From NCBI RefSeq assembly GCF_000024865.1, contig NC_013595.1, forward strand, positions 3,348,001 through 3,412,000: 64,000 nt of DNA, in the 5' to 3' direction. Origin of the DNA: Streptosporangium roseum DSM 43021. Its GTDB lineage: Bacteria > Actinomycetota > Actinomycetes > Streptosporangiales > Streptosporangiaceae. Shown here one piece after another: positions 17,933-26,310 of the stretch. The notes beneath the pieces were generated by a model that was not told the DNA's origin, searched no databases, and saw nothing but the letters and a program-made list of their open reading frames with translations. Position 1 is the stretch's first letter, and each line of letters starts with the position of its first letter. A program made the position numbers and the translations under genes.

Positions 17933-17967
17933 TTAATTCAATAACCTGTGCGATAATTCAGTAACTT
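17933..17967 (-). promoter_or_regulatory. Direct-repeat operator upstream of the kinase operon
   Basis: Two 15-mers, TTAATTCAATAACCT (17933-17947) and ATAATTCAGTAACTT (17953-17967), match at 12 positions and are spaced 20 bp centre to centre, two helical turns. They sit about 20 bp upstream of the kinase ATG in an AT-rich island. Direct half-sites are typical of AraC-family regulators, and one is encoded immediately alongside. Confidence 0.5.
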
Positions 17968-17972
17968 CTTAT

Positions 17973-19064
17973 TTATGGTCGAGCCCGATATGTCTGGCGC
18001 CGGTATTCGGTGGGCGAGCAGCCGACATGGCGCCGGAACACGCTCCGCAGGGCCTTCGCGCTCAGGTAGCCCGACTCGGTGGCGACCACGTCGACCGGCA
18101 GGGCGGAGGTGCTGAGCAGGGTCCGCGCGTGGCGCAGGCGCAGCCCGGTGAGGTGGCGCAGGAAGGTGGTCCCGCGCTCCTCCGCGAACAGGTGCGAGAT
18201 GTAGAAGGGGCTGGCGGAGATCGCCTCGGCGACCGTGGCGAGCCTGAGCCGGGGATCGGCGTAGTGCGCGGTCAGGTAGCTCTCGGCCATCGTGAGGATG
18301 TCCTTGGCGCCGTCGCCCGGCACCAGCCGCCTGACGGTCTCCTCCAGCCAGATGTGCAGGTAGGAGCGCTCGTGGATCTCGGTCACGGTGATCAGCCTCT
18401 CGACCGGCAGCCGGGCGCAGGCGTCCAGCCAGTCCGTGGAGCCGCCGGTGAGCCGGGGGCCGTTGACCACGTCGACGACGAACAGCAGCTCGCCCATGAG
18501 CCAGCTGTGCAGGGTCTTCGGGTCCAGGTCGCGTTCCTGCAGGCACCGGTCCACCCAGTTGGAGAGCAGCCCGGCCGCGCCGCCGGCGTCGCCGACCTGG
18601 ATCCGGCGGGCCAGCTCGGGCTCGATCCGCACCGGAGGCGGTGAGCCCGGCCGGTCCGGCGCGGGCGAGGTGATCACCTGGTCCCCGCCGAGCAGGAGCT
18701 TGTAGGAGTTCGTCCACCGGGCGCCCCGCTCGGCCGCCGTGACCCCGTCCGGCCCGTTGTGCGGGGTGCCCAGGCTGACGGTGGCGGTGAACTCGGTCTC
18801 ACGCACGATGCGGGTGCGCAGCTCCTCCGCCAGCCCGCCCGCGTCGGTCATGAGCGTGCGGGGATCGTCGCCGGTCAGGAGCACGAGCCACTCGTCGGGA
18901 GGCATCGAACGGCAGCTCGCCGCCGGCCGGCCGTACGTCACCGCCTGAACCGCCCGCCCGGCCCGGTCGAGCTGGTGGCGGGCCCACGGCTGCCCGCGCG
19001 ACCGCCGCGAGGCGACGAAGTCGTCGATGTCGACCAGCGCGGCGACCGTGAAGGGCGCGTTCAT
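17973..19064 (-). CDS. AraC-family transcriptional regulator
   Basis: A 363-residue regulator. The C-terminal 100 residues hold two helix-turn-helix motifs (LATVAEAISASPFYISHLF and the later LPVDVVATESGYLSAKALR), ending with the family signature VFRRHVGCSPTEYRR. The N-terminal 250 residues form a long sensor with a degenerate cyclase-like look (FTVAALVDIDDFVASRR), as in YesN-type proteins. It lies between the kinase operon and the FAH-family gene and reads leftwards. The direct repeats at 17933 are its most obvious candidate target. Confidence 0.88.
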   Translation of the reverse strand: MNAPFTVAALVDIDDFVASRRSRGQPWARHQLDRAGRAVQAVTYGRPAASCRSMPPDEWLVLLTGDDPRTLMTDAGGLAEELRTRIVRETEFTATVSLGTPHNGPDGVTAAERGARWTNSYKLLLGGDQVITSPAPDRPGSPPPVRIEPELARRIQVGDAGGAAGLLSNWVDRCLQERDLDPKTLHSWLMGELLFVVDVVNGPRLTGGSTDWLDACARLPVERLITVTEIHERSYLHIWLEETVRRLVPGDGAKDILTMAESYLTAHYADPRLRLATVAEAISASPFYISHLFAEERGTTFLRHLTGLRLRHARTLLSTSALPVDVVATESGYLSAKALRSVFRRHVGCSPTEYRRQTYRARP

Positions 19065-19096
19065 GCGCCGAATAGTACTATTTAGGCGGTCCTAAA
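19065..19096 (-). promoter_or_regulatory. Palindromes and likely leaderless start of the AraC gene
   Basis: Two palindromes abut: AATAGTACTATT (19071-19082) and TTTAGG-cggt-CCTAAA (19081-19096). On the minus strand TACTAT (19077-19072) makes a good -10, and the ATG at 19064 follows seven bases later, so the message would start at or next to the start codon. The palindromes would let the product or another repressor block this promoter. Confidence 0.5.
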
Positions 19097-19942
19097 TGTA
19101 ACCCTGTTCACCAGTGTTCCGACGCCGGCCACCGTGGCCCGCATGACGTCGCCCTCCTGGAGGGGGGCGATCCCGGCGATGGTGCCGGTCGCGATGAGGT
19201 CGCCGGGCTCCAGCGTCATCCCGTCCGACAGGTCGGCGATCAGCTGGGGGATCCCGAACACCATCTGCTTGGTGTTCGCCCGCTGCCGCACCTGGCCGTC
19301 CACCTCCAGGCGGAGTTCGAGCGCCTGGGGATCGGGCACCTCGTCCACGGTGGCGAGATACGGCCCGGCGGGGGCGAAGGTGTCGAACCCCTTGGCCTGG
19401 TCCCACGGCACGTTGCGGTCGATGTTCGCCAGCTGCAGGTCGCGGGCCGTCATATCGTTGATCACCGTGTAGCCGGCCACGGCTTCCCGCCAGCGCTCGG
19501 CCGGCAGGTCCCGGGTCACCGACCCGATGACGACGGCCAGCTCCACCTCGTGCTCCAGATGCCGCGTCCGGGCCGGAGCCACGACCGGGCGGTTGTGGCC
19601 GGTCAGCGAGGACGGCGGCTTGAAGAACAGCACCGGCGAGGGCGGCACCTCCAGCCCGCTCTCCTCGGCGTGCTCCACGTAGTTGAGCGCCAGGCAGCAG
19701 ATCTTGGTACAGGTGGCCACCGGTGGCTCGAACAGCACCGCCGACTCGTCGAGCAGCGAGGACGCGGTGGCCCAGAGCCGGTCCACCTCCCCGGTGAGCC
19801 GGTCGAGCCCGAACCGGTTCAGCAGGGCCACCGGATCGGAGGGCCCGTCAAGACCGGACAGGCTGAGAAGCTCGCCGCCCTCGCGCCAGGCCACAACTTC
19901 GACTTGGTCGGCGGGAGTCCGCCGGATACGCCCGAGAAACAC
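19082..19942 (-). CDS. Fumarylacetoacetate hydrolase-family protein
   Basis: A 286-residue FAH-fold enzyme. The catalytic domain begins around ICCLALNYVEHAEESG. The metal-binding pattern H-x-E-x-E is seen as HLEHEVELAVVIG at about 128, and the later DTFAPAGPYL and TGTIAGIAP belong to the family core. Members cleave or hydrate 2-keto acids such as 2,4-diketo-3-deoxy sugars and 2-keto-pent-4-enoates. In a uronate-like route it could perform the final ring-opened acid step. The GTG start has AGGAAGGA seven bases upstream. It is divergent from the aminotransferase gene. Confidence 0.9.
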   Translation of the reverse strand: MFLGRIRRTPADQVEVVAWREGGELLSLSGLDGPSDPVALLNRFGLDRLTGEVDRLWATASSLLDESAVLFEPPVATCTKICCLALNYVEHAEESGLEVPPSPVLFFKPPSSLTGHNRPVVAPARTRHLEHEVELAVVIGSVTRDLPAERWREAVAGYTVINDMTARDLQLANIDRNVPWDQAKGFDTFAPAGPYLATVDEVPDPQALELRLEVDGQVRQRANTKQMVFGIPQLIADLSDGMTLEPGDLIATGTIAGIAPLQEGDVMRATVAGVGTLVNRVTFRTA

Positions 19943-20078
19943 GGCTATTCCTTCCTGAGGGTTGTGCCCCAGCTCACCAGCTCGGTCGGGACGTCACAAG
20001 AACCCATCCTTGCGATGACGACCCCTCCCTTGCGCTCTTCCTTGTCCGCGGCGGGCGATGCGCCCTTTGATGGTCGTC

Positions 20079-21380
20079 ATGACCCGCAATCTGGACGTCA
20101 GCCGCGACCTCTACTCCACCGCGCAGCAGTACCTGGCTGGAGGGGTCTCCAGCGACGCTCGCCGTACCACCGGCGTCCCGCTCTACGTGGACCGCGCGCA
20201 GGGCGCGCGTCTCTGGGACGTGGACGGCAACGCCTACGTCGACTACGTCCTGGGCCAGGGGCCCGCGCTGCTCGGGCACTGCCCGCCCGAGGTGGTCGAG
20301 GCGATCTCGGACCAGGCCGCGCGGGGCATGGTCTACTCGGCCCAGCACGCCGCGGAGGTCCGGGTGGCCGAGCGGCTGTGCGCGATGGTGCCCTCGGCGG
20401 AACGGGTCCGTTTCAACACCGTCGGCTCCGAGGCGGTCCACGCCGCCCTCCGGCTGGCGCGCGGCTTCACCGGCCGTTCCAGGATCCTCAAGTTCGAAGG
20501 GCACTACCACGGCTGGCTGGACCCCGTCCTCTACAGCGTGCATCCCGCCCTGGACCTGGCCGGCCCGGCCGACGCTCCCGTCGCGGTGCCCGGTACGGCG
20601 GGTCAGCAGGAGGGCCACGGCGAGGACCTGATCGTCTGCCCGTGGAACGACCTGGAGACCCTGACCCGCCTGATGGACCGCTACGGTGCCGAGATCGCCG
20701 CGGTGATCGCCGAACCGGTGCTCTGCAACACCGGGGCGATCCTGCCGGACCCCGGATACCTCGAAGCCGTACGGAAGCTCTGCGACCAGCACGGCAGCCT
20801 GCTGATCTTCGATGAGATCATCACCGGCTTCCGGCTGGCGCCCGGCGGAGCGCAGGAGTACCTCGGTATCACCCCGGACCTGTCGGTGTTCGGCAAGGCC
20901 ATGGCCGGGGGCATGCAGGTGTCGGCGCTCGTCGGAAAGGCGTCCGTCATGGACCACATCTCGACGGGGAAGGTCGCCCACGCGGGCACGTTCAACTCCC
21001 AGCCCGTAGGAATCGCGGCGGCCGAGGCGACGCTGCGCGTTCTCGACGAGCGGCGTGACGAGGTCTACGGCACGCTGTTCGCCCGCGGCTCGGCGTTGAT
21101 GGAGGGCATCAGGGCCGCGGCGGAGAAGGCGGGCGTGCCGCTGCTCGTGGACGGTCCCGGGCCGGTCTTCCAGACCTACTTCACCGACGCCGGCGCGGTA
21201 CGCGACTATCGCGACTTCGCCGCGACCGACCGGGCGATGATGGCCCGGCTGCACGCGGCGCTGCTCGACCGCGGCGTCAACATGGTGCCGCGTGGCCTGT
21301 GGTTCCTGTCCACCGCGCACACCGAGTCCGACATCGACGCCACCGTCGACGCCTTCGCCGGGGCGCTCCGGGCGCTCTGA
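20079..21380 (+). CDS. Class III PLP-dependent aminotransferase (glutamate-1-semialdehyde aminomutase-like)
   Basis: A fold-type I aminotransferase of 433 residues. The PLP lysine lies in SVFGKAMAGGM (around residue 280), the cofactor aspartate in LLIFDEIITGFRLA, and the small-ligand loop in FNTVGSEAVHAALRLAR. It resembles the HemL/aspartate-aminotransferase family outgroup, but its setting beside sugar-catabolic genes argues against haem synthesis. Removal of an amino group from an amino-sugar-derived acid is possible. ATGs at 20058, 20070 and 20079 are all in frame and none has a strong ribosome site. 20079 is chosen for fit to the family N-terminus. Confidence 0.88.
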   Translation: MTRNLDVSRDLYSTAQQYLAGGVSSDARRTTGVPLYVDRAQGARLWDVDGNAYVDYVLGQGPALLGHCPPEVVEAISDQAARGMVYSAQHAAEVRVAERLCAMVPSAERVRFNTVGSEAVHAALRLARGFTGRSRILKFEGHYHGWLDPVLYSVHPALDLAGPADAPVAVPGTAGQQEGHGEDLIVCPWNDLETLTRLMDRYGAEIAAVIAEPVLCNTGAILPDPGYLEAVRKLCDQHGSLLIFDEIITGFRLAPGGAQEYLGITPDLSVFGKAMAGGMQVSALVGKASVMDHISTGKVAHAGTFNSQPVGIAAAEATLRVLDERRDEVYGTLFARGSALMEGIRAAAEKAGVPLLVDGPGPVFQTYFTDAGAVRDYRDFAATDRAMMARLHAALLDRGVNMVPRGLWFLSTAHTESDIDATVDAFAGALRAL

Positions 21381-21391
21381 CCACCGGGTGT

Positions 21392-21425
21392 GGCGTCGCC
21401 CCGGTCACGACGAAGGGGCGACGCC
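21392..21425 (+). terminator. Hairpin after the aminotransferase gene
   Basis: An 11-bp perfect stem (GGCGTCGCCCC with GGGGCGACGCC) and a 12-nt loop begin 11 bases after the stop at 21380. There is no T-tract, as is usual for such GC-rich actinobacterial terminators. Confidence 0.6.
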
Positions 21426-21689
21426 TGCCCGGCCCCTCGGACCGCCACACTCCCGGGGAGGCTCACCACCTACATGCGGTACGGGCCGTGTGGCGAGGTC
21501 GGCCCGGCCTGCGCGCCTGGCGCCGGGGTCGCGTATGGCCCGCGTCCCCGACGGGATTGGGGACGCGGCTCACGACGCCCGGGAGAACGGCTTGTCAGTT
21601 CTCCTTGGCGAATCCCGTCGTGGTCGTTCACCCGCCACCTCGTCGAAGGCGACCGGGGGCCTCACACCATGGCCGCGGAGGGTCGCGCC

Positions 21690-21981
21690 CGCGCCGGTGA
21701 CCTTCGAGCCGAACAAGGGCTACCTGCGCGAGCTGCTGGCCACGCGGATCGATTTCACCACGGTCGGTACCGGTTACGTCCAGGACGCCCACGAGCGTTT
21801 CGAGAAGTGGCAGGAGGAGATCATGGGCGGAGAACGGCCGCCCAGCGAGGTGGTCATCGACGACAATCGCGCCAAGTCCGGTGAGGAGTACCGGCTGGAG
21901 ACCGAGGGGCCGGTCTTTTGTCGAGATATCGGGAAAGGGACACCAGACAAGGACTTGCCGGGAGGCCATTGCCAGCGCTGA
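21690..21981 (+). pseudogene. Unrecognised gene fragment
   Basis: One frame in this stretch looks coding (VTFEPNKGYLRELLATRIDF, then GYVQDAHERFEKWQEEIMGG), with good codon bias and mixed charge. It has no plausible start: upstream sequence in that frame is arginine-proline filler typical of noncoding GC-rich DNA. The end, after about 21920, also loses bias. It appears to be the internal or C-terminal part of a broken gene whose family I do not recognise. The 21426-21690 stretch before it shows nothing supportable. Confidence 0.4.
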
Positions 21982-22023
21982 AATACGAGCTGAGTTCAGG
22001 CGTTTCTGGCATCAGAGAGATCA

Positions 22024-22404
22024 TCAGTCGGCTTCGACGCCCACCTGCCGCAGCGCGGCATCACAGCTGGCGTGTCGTTCGAAGGCGTTGTGCAGGCCGG
22101 TGCGGTACAGCGGCCGCTCAAGGCTCCTGTGCTGGCCGCTGAGCATCGGCCGCTGTCCGCCGGTCTGACTGCGATGTAACGCCAGGACCAGTTCGCTCAA
22201 CCCAACCGAGTCGCAGAAGGAGACCTCGCGGACGTCCACGATCAGCACCGGCGGAGCGGAAGGAAGGGTGGCGGCGCGCAAGTGCCGCCGGAGTGTCGGC
22301 GCCGTCGCCAGATCGAGTTCACCGGCGACGTGGATGATGCTCACCCCGTCGCGCAGCGTGGCGGAGACGGCGAGCACGGGCAGGTGCTGTCGCTGGGATG
22401 TCAT
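22024..22404 (-). CDS. STAS-domain protein (anti-anti-sigma factor type)
   Basis: A 126-residue single-domain STAS protein. ISIIHVAGELDLAT-like strands are followed by the phosphorylation loop EVSFCDSVGLSEL, in which Ser66 (in the DSVG motif) is the likely target of an RsbW-type kinase. In the dephosphorylated state such proteins bind an anti-sigma kinase and free a sigma factor. No kinase or sigma gene is adjacent here. The partner-switching cluster lies 15 kb away (40035-41951). An AGGAG lies 12 bases before the ATG. Confidence 0.82.
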   Translation of the reverse strand: MTSQRQHLPVLAVSATLRDGVSIIHVAGELDLATAPTLRRHLRAATLPSAPPVLIVDVREVSFCDSVGLSELVLALHRSQTGGQRPMLSGQHRSLERPLYRTGLHNAFERHASCDAALRQVGVEAD

Positions 22405-22654
22405 GATCGGTTCTTCGCTCCTGTGGTTCGCCGGTCAGTGCGGAGCGCGGGCCCGGCCGATGGCGGGCGGGGTCGACCGTCTCGGCGGTGGTCCCAGGGG
22501 GTCCGGATGAACGGTCGTCGTATCGTGTTCCCGGTGGCCGGAGGAGGAGCGGAAGGAACCGGCCCGGGCCTCGGTCGCCCGAGTGCGAGCCGGGCTCGAC
22601 CGGGGGATGAACGGACGGGCCGGTGAAGGCGTGGTTGCCGGGTACGGAGACGTC

Positions 22655-22912
22655 ATGATGAAGCGCGCGTTGTGGCAGGGGCTGATCGCCGGGACGGCTG
22701 GGGCCGTGGTGATGACGCCGGGGAGAAGGCGGAGCAGCGGCTGACCGGACTCCCATGTTCCGGCGCGGGTCCTTGAACGGCTGACCGGGATGGCCGAGCG
22801 GCCCGGACGTCAGCCCGAGTCGGTGAACTGGGTCATGCATCTTGGGCAGGGGCCCTGCTGGGCGTGCTGCGTTCGGTGATGGCCCACGCCGGATTGCGCG
22901 GGCCGATGCCGG
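22655..22912 (+). pseudogene. Decayed membrane-protein gene
   Basis: An ATG at 22655 with GGAG five bases upstream opens MMKRALWQGLIAGTAGAVVM, a convincing N-terminal membrane helix. The frame is lost within about 25 codons. Later pieces (RVLERLTGMAERPGR, ESVNWVMH, LLGVLRSVMAHAGLRGP) continue the theme in other frames. At least two small indels have destroyed the gene. The family is not identified. It directly precedes a transposase remnant. Confidence 0.5.
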
Positions 22913-22930
22913 ACCGCTGCCGCGACAGGA

Positions 22931-23149
22931 AGGCTACAACGGCAACGCGGCATCACGCCGCGTATCGCCCGCCGGGGCACAGAGTCCTCGCAGCGACTGG
23001 GCCGCCACCGATGGGTCATCGACCGCACCCCGTCCTGGCTCTCCGGATGTCGCCGTCCCCATCGACGCTACGAACGCAAACCCGAACACTTCCTCGCCTT
23101 TACGGCCATCGCCACCAGCCTCATCAACTATCGGCGGCTCGCCGCATGA
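22931..23149 (+). pseudogene. IS5-family transposase 3' remnant
   Basis: One frame reads RGITPRIARRGTESSQRLGR, then HRWVIDRTPSWLSG and RRYERKPEHFLAFTAIATSL, ending in a stop at 23147-23149. This is the C-terminal third of an IS5-group DDE transposase. The position of the catalytic glutamate (VVERT in intact relatives) reads VIDRT. The 5' two thirds and terminal repeats are missing, so it is a fossil and unrelated in sequence detail to the intact insertion at 48119. Confidence 0.65.
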
Positions 23150-23167
23150 CATGGCACCAGATGCGTA

Positions 23168-23899
23168 TCAATCGGCGGCTTGCAGCTGGAATTGCAGGTC
23201 GGAGGCGCCTGGCGTCTCCAGGACCGACACCGCGATCAGGCCGGCGGCTGCGGCAAGGCCCTCGAATCCTGAGCGGGTGTACCAGTGCAGTACCCAGGGG
23301 CGGTCCACGATGGTGCTCTCGCCGTCGCGGTATCGCTCGTAGCGCAACACCGTCGTCTGTGTCCGCGCGGAATCGCTACGCTCCTCGGACAGCACCGAGA
23401 CACGCAACTCAGCACCGTCGTCCGCCGTAGCGGTGCGCGCTCGGCCGATCTGTTCGGCAGGTGTGGGCGATGGGACAAACAGGGGCACCAGGGCGGTGCC
23501 GCCCACGGCGAGGTGGTTGCGGATGCCATGGAGGGCAGCCAGAGCGGTGGAGTCGTCGGGAAGTAGGTTGAAAGTCGGTCCGGCGAGGAAGATCGCACGG
23601 TAGCGGCGTGGCAGATCGAGCGCCTCCATGCGCTGGTGGTAGACGTCGACATCGACGCCTTGCTTCCATGCCCGGCGACGGCACCGGTCCAGCATGTCCG
23701 CCGAGGCGTCAACGCCCTCGACGTCCAGGCCGCGCCGACGCAGGTCGAGCAACGGATCGCCGTCCCCGCACCCCAGCTCCAGAGCCGGGGAACCGGCCTC
23801 TTGTACAAAGGCCGCGTAGGGCTCTGGATCTTGAGCGACGGATTTCAGTGGTCCATATAACTCGGCGACGATGCCTGTGTAGAAATCAGCGGGATTCAC
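23168..23899 (-). CDS. Class I SAM-dependent methyltransferase
   Basis: A 243-residue Rossmann-fold methyltransferase. Motif I is LELGCGDGDPLLDL at about residues 40-53, motif II GVDASADMLDRC, and post-II YHQRMEALDLPRRYRAIFLA. A C-terminal portion follows that could bind substrate. The GTG at 23899 has no strong ribosome site, so the start is provisional. It is convergent with the transposase remnant, with 18 bases between the two. The substrate cannot be inferred. Confidence 0.85.
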   Translation of the reverse strand: MNPADFYTGIVAELYGPLKSVAQDPEPYAAFVQEAGSPALELGCGDGDPLLDLRRRGLDVEGVDASADMLDRCRRRAWKQGVDVDVYHQRMEALDLPRRYRAIFLAGPTFNLLPDDSTALAALHGIRNHLAVGGTALVPLFVPSPTPAEQIGRARTATADDGAELRVSVLSEERSDSARTQTTVLRYERYRDGESTIVDRPWVLHWYTRSGFEGLAAAAGLIAVSVLETPGASDLQFQLQAAD

Positions 23900-24474
23900 G
23901 CCCGAACCCTACGCTTCAGTCGAATGCTCGGCGACATCATTTTCGGCGCCTCGCCACCCGCTCACCAAGTGAAGCGACCCTAAGGGCTTTCGACGCCGGG
24001 CTTCGACCCCGCCCGTTTCCAGACGAAGCCGCCGGCCTGCTATCGGGCCTCCTGGCAGCTACCCGGACCGGACTTCCACCGGCAAACGCCGACGAGCTTG
24101 CGAACATACAGATCAGCCGCTATGTCACGGCTTCACCTCCAGTTCTGCTGGGCGCACGAGATCACCTCACTGTGCTGCTGGTACAGGCCATCCTCGTACC
24201 ACGGCTGGTTGCAGAGGATCGCTACTCGGGATTAAAAAGTCTCACTATGGGTGTAGACCCCAATCGCAATGGGTGATATTACGGACCAAACATTACCAAG
24301 ATGGTGAGGTTGTTGTGACCGAGTAGTCAGGATGGAAAATTTCGAGGAGCGCCTCTGGATACCTGAAATTACTCAGTCAAGTCAAGCCTTGCTGTCAGGG
24401 GGGATAATTGACATGATCCATTTTGGGAACACAAGAATCACTGATTGTAACCAGTATCCCGAAAGGAGTGATGA
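23900..24474. other. 575-bp gap: noncoding, turning AT-richer to the right
   Basis: The left half is an open frame without a start or recognisable domain (it includes DEAAGLLSGLLAATRTG), probably a fragment. From about 24230 base composition becomes markedly less GC-rich than elsewhere. A TTGACA at 24408-24413 lies 60 bases before the metzincin gene, but no convincing -10 follows at 17 bases (AAGAAT lies at 19), so a promoter here is tentative. Confidence 0.4.
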
Positions 24475-25119
24475 ATGCGTATAGGGATCAGAGTCGTCTT
24501 GGCTGCAATCATCGCCATTGTCACCACCACTGTCACGACGATTACACCCGCAGCCGCAGACCTCTGGCCATTCGATGGAATCCCACCAGACAAGAGCACT
24601 CACAGTTACTGCTACACCACATCGGTTCAGGCGGATCTCAAGTCATACATCCCGGGCGCCATGAACTACCTCGCAAACGCGACGACCATCCCTGGAGTTC
24701 CCTTCCACTCGCCCTGCGAGACTACGAACTCAAGCAGCGACGGAACCCCCGCAACCGACGTCGCATGGTTCGATGTCTGGGTCGAAGGTTCCTTCGGTCA
24801 AGCTGTGTGCAAGGTCTGGACAGCATCAGACCCTGATGTCTGCGACCAGCGCCACGCCAGGATCAACGGCAACGTCATACGAGCAAGTGGTGACCCCCAT
24901 CACCAGTTCATCAAGACCGTTTGCCATGAGCTGGGCCACACGGCGGGCATCGACCACTATTCCCCCCTCGCAGCCCCTCCCGAACCGCCGGGCGCGTTCG
25001 GTCAGCCGCAGGACTGCATGGCCAGCGGAGACGTCACCGCCATCGGCAACCCAGGCGGATCGTGGATCCACACCTATAATCCCCATCACATCGGCGACGC
25101 GAACCCTCACTGGGCCTGA
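24475..25119 (+). CDS. Secreted metzincin-type zinc metalloprotease
   Basis: A 214-residue exported protein. The start has GAAAGGAG upstream, and a signal peptide ends near AAA-D at residue 29. The zinc motif HELGHTAGIDH is at 151-161 and matches the metzincin consensus HExxHxxGxxH. The Met-turn is probably DCMASG at 180-185. Six cysteines in the mature part suggest disulphides. The family (snapalysin- or reprolysin-like) is not settled. It overlaps no neighbour, but the next gene starts 18 bases after its stop. Composition is visibly lower in GC than the flanks, suggesting transfer. Confidence 0.88.
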   Translation: MRIGIRVVLAAIIAIVTTTVTTITPAAADLWPFDGIPPDKSTHSYCYTTSVQADLKSYIPGAMNYLANATTIPGVPFHSPCETTNSSSDGTPATDVAWFDVWVEGSFGQAVCKVWTASDPDVCDQRHARINGNVIRASGDPHHQFIKTVCHELGHTAGIDHYSPLAAPPEPPGAFGQPQDCMASGDVTAIGNPGGSWIHTYNPHHIGDANPHWA

Positions 25120-25137
25120 TCGTATGAAAAGAGGACA

Positions 25138-25896
25138 ATGGTGAGAAGATATGCGATTCTCGCGCTTACCCTCGCTGCGGCCACGGCCTTGTCCGCGTGT
25201 GGTGGAACCGGTGGCATCGCTGCCGAAAACACCGGCCAAAAGCAAGGCCAGGCTCATGATGTAGAACAAATCGGAAAACTGGATGTTTCCGTACTCCGCG
25301 TCGTGCATTCCGATTTTTCTGCTTACGAATCGCCGGAAGCGCTCGCTGCAGATCGGCCCATCGTGGCCGCTGGAGTCATCGACGGCTGGCAGCAGGGCCC
25401 TATCCTGGAAAGCTACCCGAACGGTCCACTGGACTACCGTGCCGTACTGAGGGTACGCGTCACGGAACCTCTCAAGGGCGTTAAGGGGCGAGAATCAATA
25501 TCCGACGGGCTCATCTACATCGAACTCGACCAGGGCGGGGTTGTCAGTGACCCGTCGGTTCCAGCCGGCCAGTGGAAGCCACGTAAGTCCATCGAGGATT
25601 TCGATAAGGCTCTGCCCGCCGGCACCAAAATTCTCGTGTTCCCGCGAGAGCGTCCTCGCCACGAGATGCCGGTTCGCAGTCCTGGTGCGCCCCTCCCTCC
25701 GGAGGCGAAACTCATGGTTGTGCCCCCGCAAGGACTCGTGCTTGAAGACCCGCAACTCCTGCAGAGGCAATCCGGTGACGCCACCGCTCTGGTAGGCGGT
25801 CAAGAGCGCTTAAGTGTGGGCGGTGAAGCCTGGTTCAAGCCCAAGAACATGGGCGAGCTCGTCACACACCTGAAACAACGAGGGTTCAGCGAGTAA
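25138..25896 (+). CDS. Exported lipoprotein of unknown function
   Basis: A 252-residue protein with a lipoprotein signal (MVRRYAILALTLAAATALSA, then the lipobox cysteine 21). The mature part contains a strand-rich region (RVRVTEPLKGVKGRESISDG) reminiscent of small beta-barrel or secreted binding domains, but no family is recognised. GAGGAC lies a few bases before the start, at the end of the metzincin spacer, so the two genes probably form an operon. It could be an inhibitor, chaperone or substrate of that protease. This is inference from position only. Confidence 0.75.
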   Translation: MVRRYAILALTLAAATALSACGGTGGIAAENTGQKQGQAHDVEQIGKLDVSVLRVVHSDFSAYESPEALAADRPIVAAGVIDGWQQGPILESYPNGPLDYRAVLRVRVTEPLKGVKGRESISDGLIYIELDQGGVVSDPSVPAGQWKPRKSIEDFDKALPAGTKILVFPRERPRHEMPVRSPGAPLPPEAKLMVVPPQGLVLEDPQLLQRQSGDATALVGGQERLSVGGEAWFKPKNMGELVTHLKQRGFSE

Positions 25897-25944
25897 CCCT
25901 CGCTACGCTCACTTTGAAACCCCTGAAAAACTAGCAGCGTCCCC

Positions 25945-26310
25945 GTGGATCCTGGCCACCGCTTAACCCACTCATCGAGTGGTGGAGCCTCTGGTGCATG
26001 CGGACGTGTTCGAGTCGACGCAACACCAGGAGCTTATCCTCCGCAATGCGGACTGTACGGGCTGCTGCACCCGCCGGACGCCGAGCGGCTGGTGCAGCAG
26101 GCGACCTGCCTGCAAATGGTGGGACGCCCAGCGGCTATATGCGACGCCGGCCGCCTCCTGAGGAGAGTTGGACGGGGAAGACCCGTGCGCGGAGCCAGTG
26201 TCGCTGCGGGCGGCGTACGGGCCGGGCCGGTACCGGCCGGCCGCGAGCGGCGGCACATCGTGGGTGGGGTCAATGCCCTGGCTGGAGCCGGAGACAACGG
26301 AAACGAGTGA
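25945..26310 (+). pseudogene. Multiply frameshifted gene remnant
   Basis: Coding-like blocks occur in three successive frames: VHADVFESTQHQELILRNA near 25990, CGLYGLLHPPDAERLVQQAT near 26045 and SLRAAYGPGRYRP near 26205. The last block has a relative in the second direct-repeat copy (LRAAYGPGWYRPD near 28725). It looks like the 3' part of a gene that was convergent to pruA before the duplication. The function is not recognised. Confidence 0.4.
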
